DNA of 64,000 nt from Clostridia bacterium. GTDB taxonomy: Bacteria; Bacillota; Clostridia; TANB77; UBA1234. A program made the translations under genes and the position numbers. The DNA is taken from the NCBI GenBank assembly GCA_900765095.1, contig CAAFRB010000012.1, positions 62,001 to 126,000 of the forward strand. Direction: 5' to 3'. The notes under the pieces were generated by a model, which did not search any database, was not told the DNA's origin, and saw only the letters and a list, made by a program, of their open reading frames with translations. Positions 53,458 to 62,701 of the stretch are shown here, piece by piece (the stretch's first letter is position 1; every line of letters starts with the position of its first letter).

Positions 53458-55686
53458 TTATTTAATAATCTCAAGATTTGCAAATTTTGCCATCAAACGT
53501 TTATTACCAACTTTTTCAAAATTTATATCAACCTTCAAATCATCATCTTCTGGTTCTGTCTTTACAATAACACCTTTGCCAAATTTCTTGTGAAACACCT
53601 CAACACCAGCAACAAATGAATCTAAATTTACACTTTCATTTGCTGTAACTTTTTGCAAGAAACTATCTGCTGTTCTAAAATTAAACGCTACTTTAGGTTG
53701 TTTGTAAGCAGGAATATCAAAATCATCATAGCTCTCATCTGACCATTTGCGTTCCTTTTTCTTAATTTCACCATCAAGATTTTCTTGACCAATCTCCTGA
53801 ATAAATCTAGAAGGCGTATAATAACTTGTGCTTCCAAACAAAGTCCTACATTTCGCACACGTCAAGAACAAGTGCTCCTTTGCTCTTGTAATACCAACAT
53901 AGCAAAGCCTTCTTTCCTCTTCCACTTCATCATCTTCGCCAATACTTCTAAAGCTTGGAAATAATCCTTCTTCCATTCCAACTAGGAAAACAACAGGGAA
54001 TTCCAATCCTTTTGCTGTATGTAACGTCATCATCAATACAGAATCTTGGTTTTCATCTACATTATCTAAATCTGTTACCAAAGCTAAGTTCTCCAAGAAG
54101 TCAGATAGCTTATTTTCAGCTTGTTGCGTTTCAAATTCAACAGCAACACTTATAAACTGACCTAAGTTTTCTATTCTTCCCTCTGCTTCTTCTGTTTTCT
54201 CTTGTTCAAGAGCCTTCATATAGCCTGTTTCATCAAGAACGTACTCAACCAAATCGGCAATTTCACACTCTCGATTCCTTAATTTTTCTATCTTACTTGC
54301 AAATTCTTTAAGTGCCACATTAGCTCTTGTTGCCAAGTATTTATCTGCATCTTTCGCAACATCGAACATTGAAATACCATTTAGTCTAGCAACATCTTCA
54401 ACAGCATCTAAACTTGTTTTTCCTATTCCACGCTTGGGTTCATTTATTATTCTTTTAAGACTAACATCATCGCTTGTGTTATAGATTAATCTTAAATACG
54501 CAATAATGTCCTTTATTTCTTTTCTTTCGTAGAATTTCTGTCCACCAATTACCTTATATGGAATACCTTCACGCATTAACACATCTTCAAACGCTCTTGA
54601 TTGAGCATTAGTTCTATAAAGAATTGCGAAATCAGAATACTTATAATACTCTTGTCTTTTAAGCGAATATATTTGAGATAAAACATAATTTGCTTCATCG
54701 TACTCATTATCAGCTTGAAATAACTTAGGAACACTACCAGCATCATTTTCTGTCCATAGTTTCTTTTCGAGATTTCCAGAGTTATTCTTTATAACATTAT
54801 TAGCAATATTCAAAATATTTTTTGTTGATCTATAATTTTGTTCAAGCTTTATCACTCTTGTATTGTCAAATCTCTTCCCGAAATTTAAGATGTTTTGAAT
54901 ATCTGCTCCTCTGAATTTATAAATACTTTGCTGATCGTCACCAACGACAAAAACATTATGGTGTGTTTCAGAAAGCAACTTTATGAGCAAGTCTTGTGCC
55001 TTGTTTGTATCTTGATACTCATCAACCAAAACATATCTAAACTTATTTTGATAATAACTTAGCACATCTTTATTCTCAGTAAATATCTTTATTGTGTGGT
55101 TTATTATGTCATCAAAATCTAGGGCATTATTTTTCTTAAGTTTGCTTTGGTATAATTCATAAACTTGAGCAACCTTACTAAGTCTATAATCACTAGCATA
55201 TATTGTCGAATACCTCTCAGGATCCATAAGTTCATTTTTAGCTTTACTTATTTCACTTAGCAAATACTTATCATTATATAATTTGTCATTCAAATTTAAT
55301 TCTTTTATACACTCTTTAATTATCACCTTAGTATCGGCAACATCATAGATAACAAAGTCGCTTCCAAAGCCTATTTTGCTTATCTCTCTTCTTAAAATCC
55401 TAACACACATCGAGTGAAAAGTTCCAATCCAAATATCTTTAGCAGTTTCTCCAACTAAAGACTCTATACGTGTTTTCATCTCTTTTGCGGCTTTATTCGT
55501 AAACGTAATGGCTATAATGTTCCATGGTTTAACGCCACACTCCGAAATCAAATACGCTATTCTATGTGTAAGAACTCTAGTTTTTCCACTTCCTGCACCA
55601 GCTATTACAAGTAATGGTCCTTCATTGTGTGTAACTGCTTCAAATTGTTCTTTATTTAATCCTTTTAAAATTTCATTTGCATCCAT
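53458..55686 (-). CDS. pcrA: ATP-dependent DNA helicase PcrA (UvrD family)
   Basis: PcrA is a 3'-5' helicase for repair and for removing RNA polymerase from DNA. The 742 residues have motif I AGAGSGKTRVL, motif II VDEYQDTN, motif III GDDQQSIYKFRGA, motif IV QNYRST and the VGITRAKEHLFLTCA block. A C-terminal tudor-like region (VFHKKFGKGVIVKTEPEDD) binds RNA polymerase in Bacillus. AAAGGTGAAACAACA precedes the ATG. Confidence 0.96.
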   Translation of the reverse strand: MDANEILKGLNKEQFEAVTHNEGPLLVIAGAGSGKTRVLTHRIAYLISECGVKPWNIIAITFTNKAAKEMKTRIESLVGETAKDIWIGTFHSMCVRILRREISKIGFGSDFVIYDVADTKVIIKECIKELNLNDKLYNDKYLLSEISKAKNELMDPERYSTIYASDYRLSKVAQVYELYQSKLKKNNALDFDDIINHTIKIFTENKDVLSYYQNKFRYVLVDEYQDTNKAQDLLIKLLSETHHNVFVVGDDQQSIYKFRGADIQNILNFGKRFDNTRVIKLEQNYRSTKNILNIANNVIKNNSGNLEKKLWTENDAGSVPKLFQADNEYDEANYVLSQIYSLKRQEYYKYSDFAILYRTNAQSRAFEDVLMREGIPYKVIGGQKFYERKEIKDIIAYLRLIYNTSDDVSLKRIINEPKRGIGKTSLDAVEDVARLNGISMFDVAKDADKYLATRANVALKEFASKIEKLRNRECEIADLVEYVLDETGYMKALEQEKTEEAEGRIENLGQFISVAVEFETQQAENKLSDFLENLALVTDLDNVDENQDSVLMMTLHTAKGLEFPVVFLVGMEEGLFPSFRSIGEDDEVEEERRLCYVGITRAKEHLFLTCAKCRTLFGSTSYYTPSRFIQEIGQENLDGEIKKKERKWSDESYDDFDIPAYKQPKVAFNFRTADSFLQKVTANESVNLDSFVAGVEVFHKKFGKGVIVKTEPEDDDLKVDINFEKVGNKRLMAKFANLEIIK

Positions 55687-55801
55687 TGTTGTTTCACCTT
55701 TCTACATTTTACTCTAAAACATTCTATCATACAAAAAATATAAAATCCATATAGGAATGTAGAAAATATTACACATAAATCAAAGTTTTTATCACAAAAA
55801 A

Positions 55802-55910
55802 ATGTTTGATAAAACTTTTATATGCAACTCCTGTCAAGACGCTACTATACAGCATTTACTACATATACATCTTAACAAAATATTGTTATTAAAAGTTATC
55901 AAACATTTTT
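55802..55910. repeat. Imperfect inverted repeat around an 70-bp spacer
   Basis: ATGTTTGATAAAACTTTTAT (55802-55821) matches the complement of TTAAAAGTTATCAAACATTT (55888-55907) with a two-base gap. No protein is encoded inside. It lies between the membrane protein gene and pcrA; it could be a terminator-like fold or a tiny element. Confidence 0.4.
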
Positions 55911-55926
55911 TGTATTATTTTATGTT

Positions 55927-56586
55927 TTACAAATCCCATTTTACGCTGTTAACTGTTTTATTGCTTTCATCATTAGCCGTCAAATTAGCATTTCCATCAT
56001 TGTTCATTATTATTGATTCGTTTTCATGTTTATCTTCTCCCGAAAATTCAATTACATCTTTTTCCATAAACTTATACAAATTCTTATTAACTAAAAATAC
56101 TCCAAGTTCTGCAAATACTAAATATGTTATACTTCTCAAAAACCAGACCGTATTCGCTTTTGCTCTTGCTTCCGAGATTGCTTTTTCATATATTTTAGTA
56201 AGTGTTTGCTGATTTTCATAACGCCACACGCTTATTTCTTCTTTATATTCTTCACGCATCGTTTTTATATTACTAGAGACATTATATAATCCAAACATAA
56301 ATATAACTACTGCAACAATAACTGGTAAAACAAACATCGTTTTCTTAAAGATTTCTTTATCCGATTTTTTTATTTTTTTCGCACCATCTCTTGTGATACA
56401 ATACGAAACTAACAATCCAAATAAAGCAATAGGAATATACCTTAGAATAATATCATTAATATCAGCATAATGAGAAATTTCATCTCCAACAATAATTATA
56501 AAACATAAAAACAAAAATGATATTACAATAAAATCTTTAAAATGTTTTCTTATTGTGTACTCTTTCTTTACTTTTTCTTTTTTCAT
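55927..56586 (-). CDS. Multi-helix membrane protein of unknown function
   Basis: I do not recognise this 219-residue protein. It has about four hydrophobic segments (near 16-34, 44-62, 86-106 and 146-166), a charged helix between the third and fourth, and an Asn-rich polar tail. There are no catalytic motifs. GGGGGAGTTAAT precedes the ATG. It starts 30 bases after the M48 peptidase stop on the same strand, so the two are probably one operon; it could be a partner or substrate of the peptidase. Confidence 0.65.
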   Translation of the reverse strand: MKKEKVKKEYTIRKHFKDFIVISFLFLCFIIIVGDEISHYADINDIILRYIPIALFGLLVSYCITRDGAKKIKKSDKEIFKKTMFVLPVIVAVVIFMFGLYNVSSNIKTMREEYKEEISVWRYENQQTLTKIYEKAISEARAKANTVWFLRSITYLVFAELGVFLVNKNLYKFMEKDVIEFSGEDKHENESIIMNNDGNANLTANDESNKTVNSVKWDL

Positions 56587-56616
56587 ATTAACTCCCCCTC
56601 ACAAATATATTTACTT

Positions 56617-58236
56617 CTATATTCCTAAAGTATAAATAAGAAATGCTATCGACAACACTAAAAGGATTCCATAGATGACTTTAGCTGTAGTATATGTATG
56701 ACATTTCTTTTCAACACCATCTATCTCCATAGATTTAACTTCTATGTATGGCACTACAGATCTTCTATACCAGCCCTTCACGCGTACCTTTTTATCAAAA
56801 TACTCTTCCGATTTGAATGCTGCAAATAATTTTTCTGCAATATATAAAGGTTGATTATAGTCTAAAAACATAATACCAGTTTGGTCTTTTATAACAAAAT
56901 CTTCGTTAAATACACAACCTGGATTGCCTCTACCTATAATAGTGCCCTCAATTGTACAAGGTATACTCTTTACGTTTGAAACTTTAACCTCACCCAATAA
57001 CTCAGCAACTGTTGTTTGTTTATACTCACCGTACTCACCATCTTTATGTGTATATTGCATATATATAATTAAAGATGTAGAAAGTGCCACAGCTCCTACT
57101 CCTAGTGGAACTGCAGTTTTAGCGCCAGTGCAAGCAATAGCTATTAGTGTACCTAATACAACAAGCCAAGGAAGACATGCTACAAATAGGTCTTTAAAGA
57201 AATCATCAAGATATGATTCTGGTTGCTTTTCATTAAATTCTATATATCGAGGTTGTCCAAACTCCTCACATCTATCAGATATTGCAAGTAACCTCTTTGA
57301 AATAAGTGGATGAGTAGAGCTCAATTCATTAATCTTCGCCCATACACTCCATCTTTCCCATTTCATAGCATTAATTACATTGTCTTTTGAAACTCCACCA
57401 TTATTGTAAGAAGCTATAGCCATACCTTTAGAAAATTTTGCATTGCTAATTCCTAAAGCATTTCCACTTGAAACTTTGCTTCTTTCTTCTCTATTTCCAG
57501 TTGCAAGTCCAAAACCAATCTTTATAAGTGCCGTTGCAAGTGCTGTAGGATTCTCTGTTTCTTCTATTGAGAAACTATCAGCATAATACTCTCTAGTTCT
57601 AGAAAGCCACAAAATTATATACTGACTGACTATATAAAGAATATATGAGATAAGTCCAACTAGAGCTCCCAAAGATTCTGCATTATTATTACTGTCATTT
57701 CTTTTCGTTCCTCTATTGGTTTTCCCATCTAAAAGTAGCTCATAAACATAGTACAATATAAGAGGTACGATTTGTGCAACAGTCATAAATAACATGTCAT
57801 AATGATTAGCATGACCAAGTTCATGTGCCACAACAGATTTTACCTCTTCTTCATCTAAAAGTTCTAACACACCTCTTGTAATAACCACTCTTGCATCATT
57901 TTTGGTTCTACCATACGTAAAAGCATTTGGTGCTCCATCATCAATAAAACCTATCTTGGGATATTTCATACCATGCTTTTCGCAAGACTCCTGAATAAAT
58001 TCTCTTAAGTATTCAGGTAACTCATAATCAAATGTAGTTTTATAAAATACCCTAAACACAAAATCATTAAGTGCCGGAGCAATTAAGAACTGAATTACTA
58101 TTATTAACAAACTTAACATGATTCCATTTGTTACAGGCAAATCAGCAATAATAAATGCTAAAATTATCACCGCCGCCAGAATACCATACAGACTTCCAAT
58201 AGTAATTAATGATACTGCCAGCAGATTTTTCTTCAT
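56617..58236 (-). CDS. M48 (HtpX/Ste24-like) metallopeptidase with C-terminal domain
   Basis: This 539-residue membrane zinc protease likely cuts membrane or misfolded proteins. The active site is VVAHELGHANHYD (near 140), with the third ligand Glu in SRTREYYADSFS. Hydrophobic helices lie at about 6-30, 35-55, 160-185 and 195-215. After the peptidase and a transmembrane pair (about 350-395) comes an OB-like beta domain (about 420-500: TIEGTIIGRGNPGCVF) and a final helix, extra to HtpX (about 290 residues). The start at 58236 is chosen because GGGGGA lies 6 bases before it. Confidence 0.82.
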   Translation of the reverse strand: MKKNLLAVSLITIGSLYGILAAVIILAFIIADLPVTNGIMLSLLIIVIQFLIAPALNDFVFRVFYKTTFDYELPEYLREFIQESCEKHGMKYPKIGFIDDGAPNAFTYGRTKNDARVVITRGVLELLDEEEVKSVVAHELGHANHYDMLFMTVAQIVPLILYYVYELLLDGKTNRGTKRNDSNNNAESLGALVGLISYILYIVSQYIILWLSRTREYYADSFSIEETENPTALATALIKIGFGLATGNREERSKVSSGNALGISNAKFSKGMAIASYNNGGVSKDNVINAMKWERWSVWAKINELSSTHPLISKRLLAISDRCEEFGQPRYIEFNEKQPESYLDDFFKDLFVACLPWLVVLGTLIAIACTGAKTAVPLGVGAVALSTSLIIYMQYTHKDGEYGEYKQTTVAELLGEVKVSNVKSIPCTIEGTIIGRGNPGCVFNEDFVIKDQTGIMFLDYNQPLYIAEKLFAAFKSEEYFDKKVRVKGWYRRSVVPYIEVKSMEIDGVEKKCHTYTTAKVIYGILLVLSIAFLIYTLGI

Positions 58237-58252
58237 AAACATTCCCCCTCTG

Positions 58253-58323
58253 ATACAAATAAGAAAAAATATCGGTATATAATAAAAAGTTGTAAAACCA
58301 ACACTTTCCTATTATGTAAAAAT
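58253..58323 (+). repeat. Dispersed inverted-repeat element, decayed copy 6
   Basis: ATACAAATAAGAAAA at the left and CTTTCCTATTATGTAAAAA at the right enclose GTATATAATAAAAAGTTGTA. The core is degraded but both ends align. It lies directly upstream of the M48 gene. Confidence 0.6.
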
Positions 58324-58633
58324 TAAAATCACTTCCCAATTACTATATAAAAAGTTTAACATAAGTCAATGTATGGTGCAAGCAATGTTTTTCAAAACGT
58401 CTCTGCCACAAGCAATACCGAGTTGATGTTTACCTTACGGATATACTCATTATGTCACGTGAAAAATATTTTAAAAAAATTTTTTATCAACATTTTGATT
58501 GTTAAATAGAAAAAAATGTCAAAACTATTAGTTCCCTAGATTTACAAGCTCATTTTTAGCCTTTCAATTGAAAGGCATAAGAAGGATAAGAATTTTCGAT
58601 TAAAAGGAAGAAAATCTCCCGCATAAATTAAAG
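58324..58633. other. Gene-poor intergenic region with palindrome
   Basis: No gene is visible. It includes a non-AT-rich stretch (58378-58460) of unknown origin, a perfect 18-base palindrome GCCTTTCAATTGAAAGGC at 58559-58576, and, at 58591-58633, the flank shared with the element at 6738. Confidence 0.55.
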
Positions 58634-58729
58634 TTTTTTATACAATAGGAAAGAAAATCTATGCATAAAAGGTTGCAAATTGTTACATTGGAACTTATAT
58701 ATAAGTATAGAATTTTTCTATTGCATAAA
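58634..58729 (+). repeat. Dispersed inverted-repeat element, copy 7 with insertion
   Basis: TTTTTTATACAATAGGAAAG and TTTTTCTATTGCATAAA enclose AAAATCTATGCATAAAAGGT then GCAAATTGTTA. About 27 extra bases (including TTATATATAAGTATA) lengthen the core to 96 bases. The right end abuts the terminator of the GH94 fragment. Confidence 0.75.
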
Positions 58730-58734
58730 GCAAA

Positions 58735-58789
58735 AAAGAACCCTCTCTGAAATGAACTAAGTCAAGTTCATTTCATTTAAGGTTCTTTT
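58735..58789 (-). terminator. Terminator after the GH94 fragment
   Basis: AAAAGAACC/GGTTCTTTT and the inner TGAAATGAACT/AGTTCATTTCA form a long interrupted stem. On the minus strand the T-run is TTCTTTTTTGC. Confidence 0.8.
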
Positions 58790-58797
58790 AAATTTTA

Positions 58798-59303
58798 TTA
58801 CATTATAATATCAATCTTATGCTCGCCGTCTTTTTGTAACTTTATAGAGTTAGAAGTCTGTTCATCATTGTCTAAATATATGGTCTTCACACCAAAGCTT
58901 CTATGCTCGGGATTATATACATTAATGACGTACAAGGCATCTTTGTATTTGTACTCTACACTGTACGATTCCCATTCTTTAGGAATGCAAGGAATCACAT
59001 TCAAATATTCGCCCTTTTTTCTCACTCCCAATATATACTCAAATCCAGCAATAAAAAGCCACGAACTTGAACCTGTATACCATGTCCAGCCACCACGCCC
59101 CTGCATATTGCTATTTGAATACACATCCGCCGAGACCACATAAGGTTCAACTTTGTATTTAAACACGGCTTCTTTAGTTCTTGCATGTTCAATAGGATTT
59201 ATAATTCTGAAGTATTCACCTGCCCTCTCACCATTTTCCATTAAAGCATTGGCAATAATACTCCATATAGCACCATGGGTGTATTGTTGTTGTTGCCACT
59301 TTC
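58798..59303 (-). pseudogene. GH94 glycoside phosphorylase, C-terminal fragment
   Basis: About 165 residues match the end of GH94 enzymes (cellobiose/chitobiose phosphorylase, cyclic glucan synthase): QYTHGAIWSIIANALMENG, the sugar-site GGWTWYTGSSSWLF, and the C-terminal beta domain. The family is over 750 residues, so all of the N-terminal part and catalytic Asp are missing. Homology stops at about 59303, six bases from a long palindrome, and upstream codons are not GH94. No other piece is in the window. The fragment keeps its terminator. Confidence 0.82.
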
Positions 59304-59308
59304 TCGGA

Positions 59309-59384
59309 AAACAAATAGGGACAGCCCTTTTTGTTTCCTGTTTTTCTTCCGAGTGGAAACAAAAAAGGCTGTCCCTATTTGTTT
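59309..59384. repeat. Palindrome with 30-bp arms at the GH94 break
   Basis: The left arm 59309-59338 (AAACAAATAGGGACAGCC...) and right arm 59355-59384 are complementary with one mismatch in 30, around a 16-base loop. The right arm ends at the recombinase stop. GGGACAG-type hairpins occur as REP-like elements in Clostridia, but I cannot confirm membership. It would make a very strong RNA or cruciform hairpin. Confidence 0.8.
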
Positions 59385-61010
59385 CACACCGCTTTTCTCT
59401 CATATTCTTTTTTAGCACATACAAATTTATTTTCTAAGTCTTGCAATGGTTTGAAATTGAAATAAACATCTATTTGTTTATCTTCATGAATTTCAATTTT
59501 ATTAATAAACTCTCGTATAATCTCTTTTGTAGGATGTTCCATATTTAAAAACTCATCCACAAGATTATCTAGCCTCTTTTCTTCCGTTTGATTTTTATCT
59601 CCCTTTAATAAAGCATCTAAGTCCTGTATTTTTTGTTCATGTGTCTTGACACTTTCTTTTATTTTATTAGCATTTTTCGTATATTCATCTACATTAATAA
59701 TTCCATTTAATCTATCTTCATACAAAATCTCTAACTTTGTATTTTCTTTTTGAATGTTTTCTTTAAGCTCGTCAATTTGTTTTTGATAATCTTTTTTCTT
59801 TTCCTTCTTGCTCTTAGAAGTTTCTAGGATAGCCTCAAGTTTCTTCTTGTCTTTGTATTTACTACAAACCTCTTTCAAGACCTCTAGCATTTGCCTTTCA
59901 AAAACTTGATAATTAAAATTATGGGGAGAACATACATTAAATTTCCCAAATCTTCCATATCGCTGACACCTGCCATAGATATTTCCATTTTTATCTGGTG
60001 TTCGAATACCGATATATCCTTTACAATCAAAGCACTTAATTAATCCCTTAAAAAGATAATCTGTTTGAACAATGCGTGAACCTTTTGTTGCTTCAATCGT
60101 TTTTTTAGCTCTTAAGAAATCTTCTTTACTAATAATTGCTTCGTGCATTCCTTCTACCCTTATCCAATCTTCTTCTGGCACATTCACAAACTTTTTAGAT
60201 TTGAAATTTACCTTCTTTCTTTTTCCTTGCACGATAGTACCTGTATAAACCTCATTCGATAAAATAAATCTTACTGTTGATTGTTGCCAATAACCATAAG
60301 ATAACGACTTATTTCCACGAGCTTTCTTACTGTAATCTGATGGGATAGGAATTTTTTCTTTTGTTAAGGAATCTGCAATTTGCATTGTTCCATAACCTTG
60401 TAAGTACTTTTTGAATATTATTCTTACAACATTTGCTGCTTCTTCATCTACAATTAAGTGGTATTTATCTTCTGGATCTTTTTGATAGCCGATAAGGTGC
60501 TGAGCCTAAATATTGTCCCAAATCTCTTTTGGATTGTAAAACACTATTGATTTTTTTAGAAATATCTTTTGCATACATTTCATTTAAGATAGATTTAAAA
60601 GGTGCTATGTCATTATTAGAAGAATCATAAGCCGTATCGATGTTATCTAGTATCGCAATAAATCTTACAGAATGTTCTGGAAAATACTTTTCGGTATAAT
60701 ATCCAGACATAATGTAATCTCTACCAAGTCTTGATAAATCTTTCGTTACTACCATGTTGATTTTTCCAGCTTCTATATCTACAATCATTTGATTAAATGC
60801 AGGTCTATCAAAACTCGTGCCACTCACACCATCATCAACATATTCTGATACAAAATTTAATTTGTTTTGTTTTAAGTATTGCATCAGTAGTGTTCTTTGA
60901 TTCTGTACACTTTCACTTTCTTCATAACTTTCCTTTTCTTCATCTTCTCTTGAAAGCCTAATATAAATGCCAACACGATAATCAATATTATTCATTAAAT
61001 TATAGCTCAA
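59384..61010 (-). pseudogene. Large serine recombinase, frameshifted
   Basis: The N-terminal part (61010 to about 60492) is a resolvase catalytic domain with the serine in YIRLSREDEE, then DDGVSGTSFDRPAF and KDLSRLGRDYI. The C-terminal part (about 60492 to 59384) has the recombinase domain, a zinc ribbon (CFDCKGY...CQRYGRFGKFNVC) and a coiled coil. They are in different frames. Removing one base near 60491 restores PYGYQKDPEDKYHLIV. The family is that of Tn4451 TnpX/phage integrases (about 540 residues). TTG at 61010 follows GAGGAGGAAAAT. It is probably the mover of this region and now inactive unless the shift is an error. Confidence 0.85.
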
Positions 61011-61133
61011 ATTTTCCTCCTCTCTGTGCTATTTTAAATGAGATAATATTGATACTCTTATGTCTTAAATTATACCACATTATCCCATCAAAATCCAATT
61101 ATTTTACCACTTGTATTATGGAACATTTTCCCA

Positions 61134-61301
61134 TTATTGCTTTATGTTCATAGCTTCTAACCTTCTAATGCAATAATTACCGAATGCTCTTTCTGTCAAT
61201 TTTTCAAAATTTTCCCCTTTGTCATCAAAAATAAAATTTATTTTAAATTGTTTTATCTTTGCTTTCTTATTATCTACATTATTGCTTTTCTTATCTGCCA
61301 T
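61134..61301 (-). CDS. 55-residue protein upstream of the recombinase
   Basis: I do not recognise this lysine-rich protein. From ATG at 61301, set by AGAGGAGATGATGAAA, it reads MADKKSNNVDNKKAKIKQF, then a strand-like FKINFIFDDKG and a C-terminal helix YCIRRLEAMNIKQ. It lies 124 bases upstream of the recombinase on the same strand, where small accessory proteins of serine-recombinase elements are often found. Confidence 0.6.
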   Translation of the reverse strand: MADKKSNNVDNKKAKIKQFKINFIFDDKGENFEKLTERAFGNYCIRRLEAMNIKQ

Positions 61302-61660
61302 TTTCATCATCTCCTCTTTTTCATTATTTCCAAGAAATGTATGCTCAATACCCTTTTTTACAAAATTAGAACTGGTACTTACTTGTACCACATAAGTCAG
61401 GTTCTGATTCCTGCTTTCCCCCTTCCAGACGGATTACCCCTTGACATCATGTTAGCCAGGCAAAAGTTTCATTATTCTGTGTTCTAATTCCTACTATTTA
61501 CTTCTCAATGTGCATTATTTGTTTACACTTTATGTAATCCGCTATAGGATACTATCAACAATAACTGACTTAATTCTACTAGGGTATCGGCAAGATTAAC
61601 ACTACACAACCTCAAAAAAATATTTTGAAGTTTCAGGTTGTTTGATGTGGAGGTGCTTAA
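61302..61660. other. Gene-poor gap in the mobile region
   Basis: No gene longer than about 20 codons is supported. It holds a locally GC-richer islet (61400-61470) unlike its surroundings, and an inverted repeat CAACCT...AGGTTG (about 61606-61640) just before the DUF6076-like gene. Confidence 0.5.
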
Positions 61661-62601
61661 ATGAAACTCTATATTGCCTTTGAAAAAGAAACAAAACAAG
61701 AATTTTTATTATACAATAAAGTATTTCAACAAAATGACGTTAAAGAAGAACAAGACCAACTTATATATGCTAAAGAAATATTTTTGAAAAATCTTAATCT
61801 GCCTTATAATGAAGACATTGCTGGTAAAATTGGTGAATATTATGACGGGACAGAAGAAGAGTCTGATGATGAACTATCTTATGAGAATTATGATAACTAT
61901 ATGTATCGTGGAAGAACAGTGAAAGAAATTGATGAAGAGATAAATCAACGTATGAAAGACTACAATAAATATTTAGACCTAATAATAGAACAATCTGAAA
62001 AAAGGAAAGCAGAATTAAAAGAAAATAACCCTGAAGAATATAAAAGACTATTACAAGAAAATGAAGAAAATAATAAAGTATACGATAATGGATATACCGA
62101 AATCAATACGTTAATTGAATACCTAAACATAGACCATGTATTGATGGCTTACCCATATTGTGGCTCTAATATTTATAGCCATAATGTTCCTTATGCTTTT
62201 TATAGTGACCATGTTATCGCATTTTATGTATCGAATTTAGAGAATTTGTTTCTTATCCTAAAAATGTAATTAGAAAATGTCAAAATTGTGGCAAATATTT
62301 TATTCCTGAAAACTTAAAGTCAACCAAATATTGCAATAATGTCTTTCAAAATGGTAAAACTTGTAGAGAAATTGGAAAAGAGAAATCTTATGAAAACAAT
62401 CTTAAAGGCAACGAATTACTTGAACTATACAGAAAAAGATATATGTCACTAACAAGTAGTAATTCTCATTACCACACAGAAAAAACCGAAATGAGATTCG
62501 AAAAATATAAATCAGAAGGTGCTGAAATTAAGGAAAAATACATAGATGGCGAAATTTCCAAAGCAGAATTTAAGAAATGGATTGGGAGCAGTTATCAATA
62601 A
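61661..62601 (+). pseudogene. DUF6076-like zinc-ribbon protein, frameshifted
   Basis: The first frame (61661 to about 62240) gives an acidic, helical 190-residue stretch, starting MKLYIAFEKETKQEFLL after TGGAGGTGCTTAA. From about 62242 the next frame continues EFVSYPKNVIRKCQNCGKYF, then KYCNN and TCREIGKEK, a cysteine-rich DUF6076 end, to TAA at 62601. The full protein would be about 313 residues. The shift equals loss of one base near 62240. DUF6076 proteins have no known function and recur near serine recombinases. Confidence 0.72.
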
Positions 62602-62701
62602 TTGGCTTTCTATTAAAAAGACAAAGGCTAACCACAAAAAATGTAACCTTTGCCTAGTTAAGATAAATTTCTTTAATATCTTAATAATATTCATTAATTT
62701 A

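Noticed and set aside
61302..61391. Longer start for the small protein before the recombinase
   Set aside because: The extra residues lack a ribosome binding site, while AGAGGAG lies just before the ATG at 61301.
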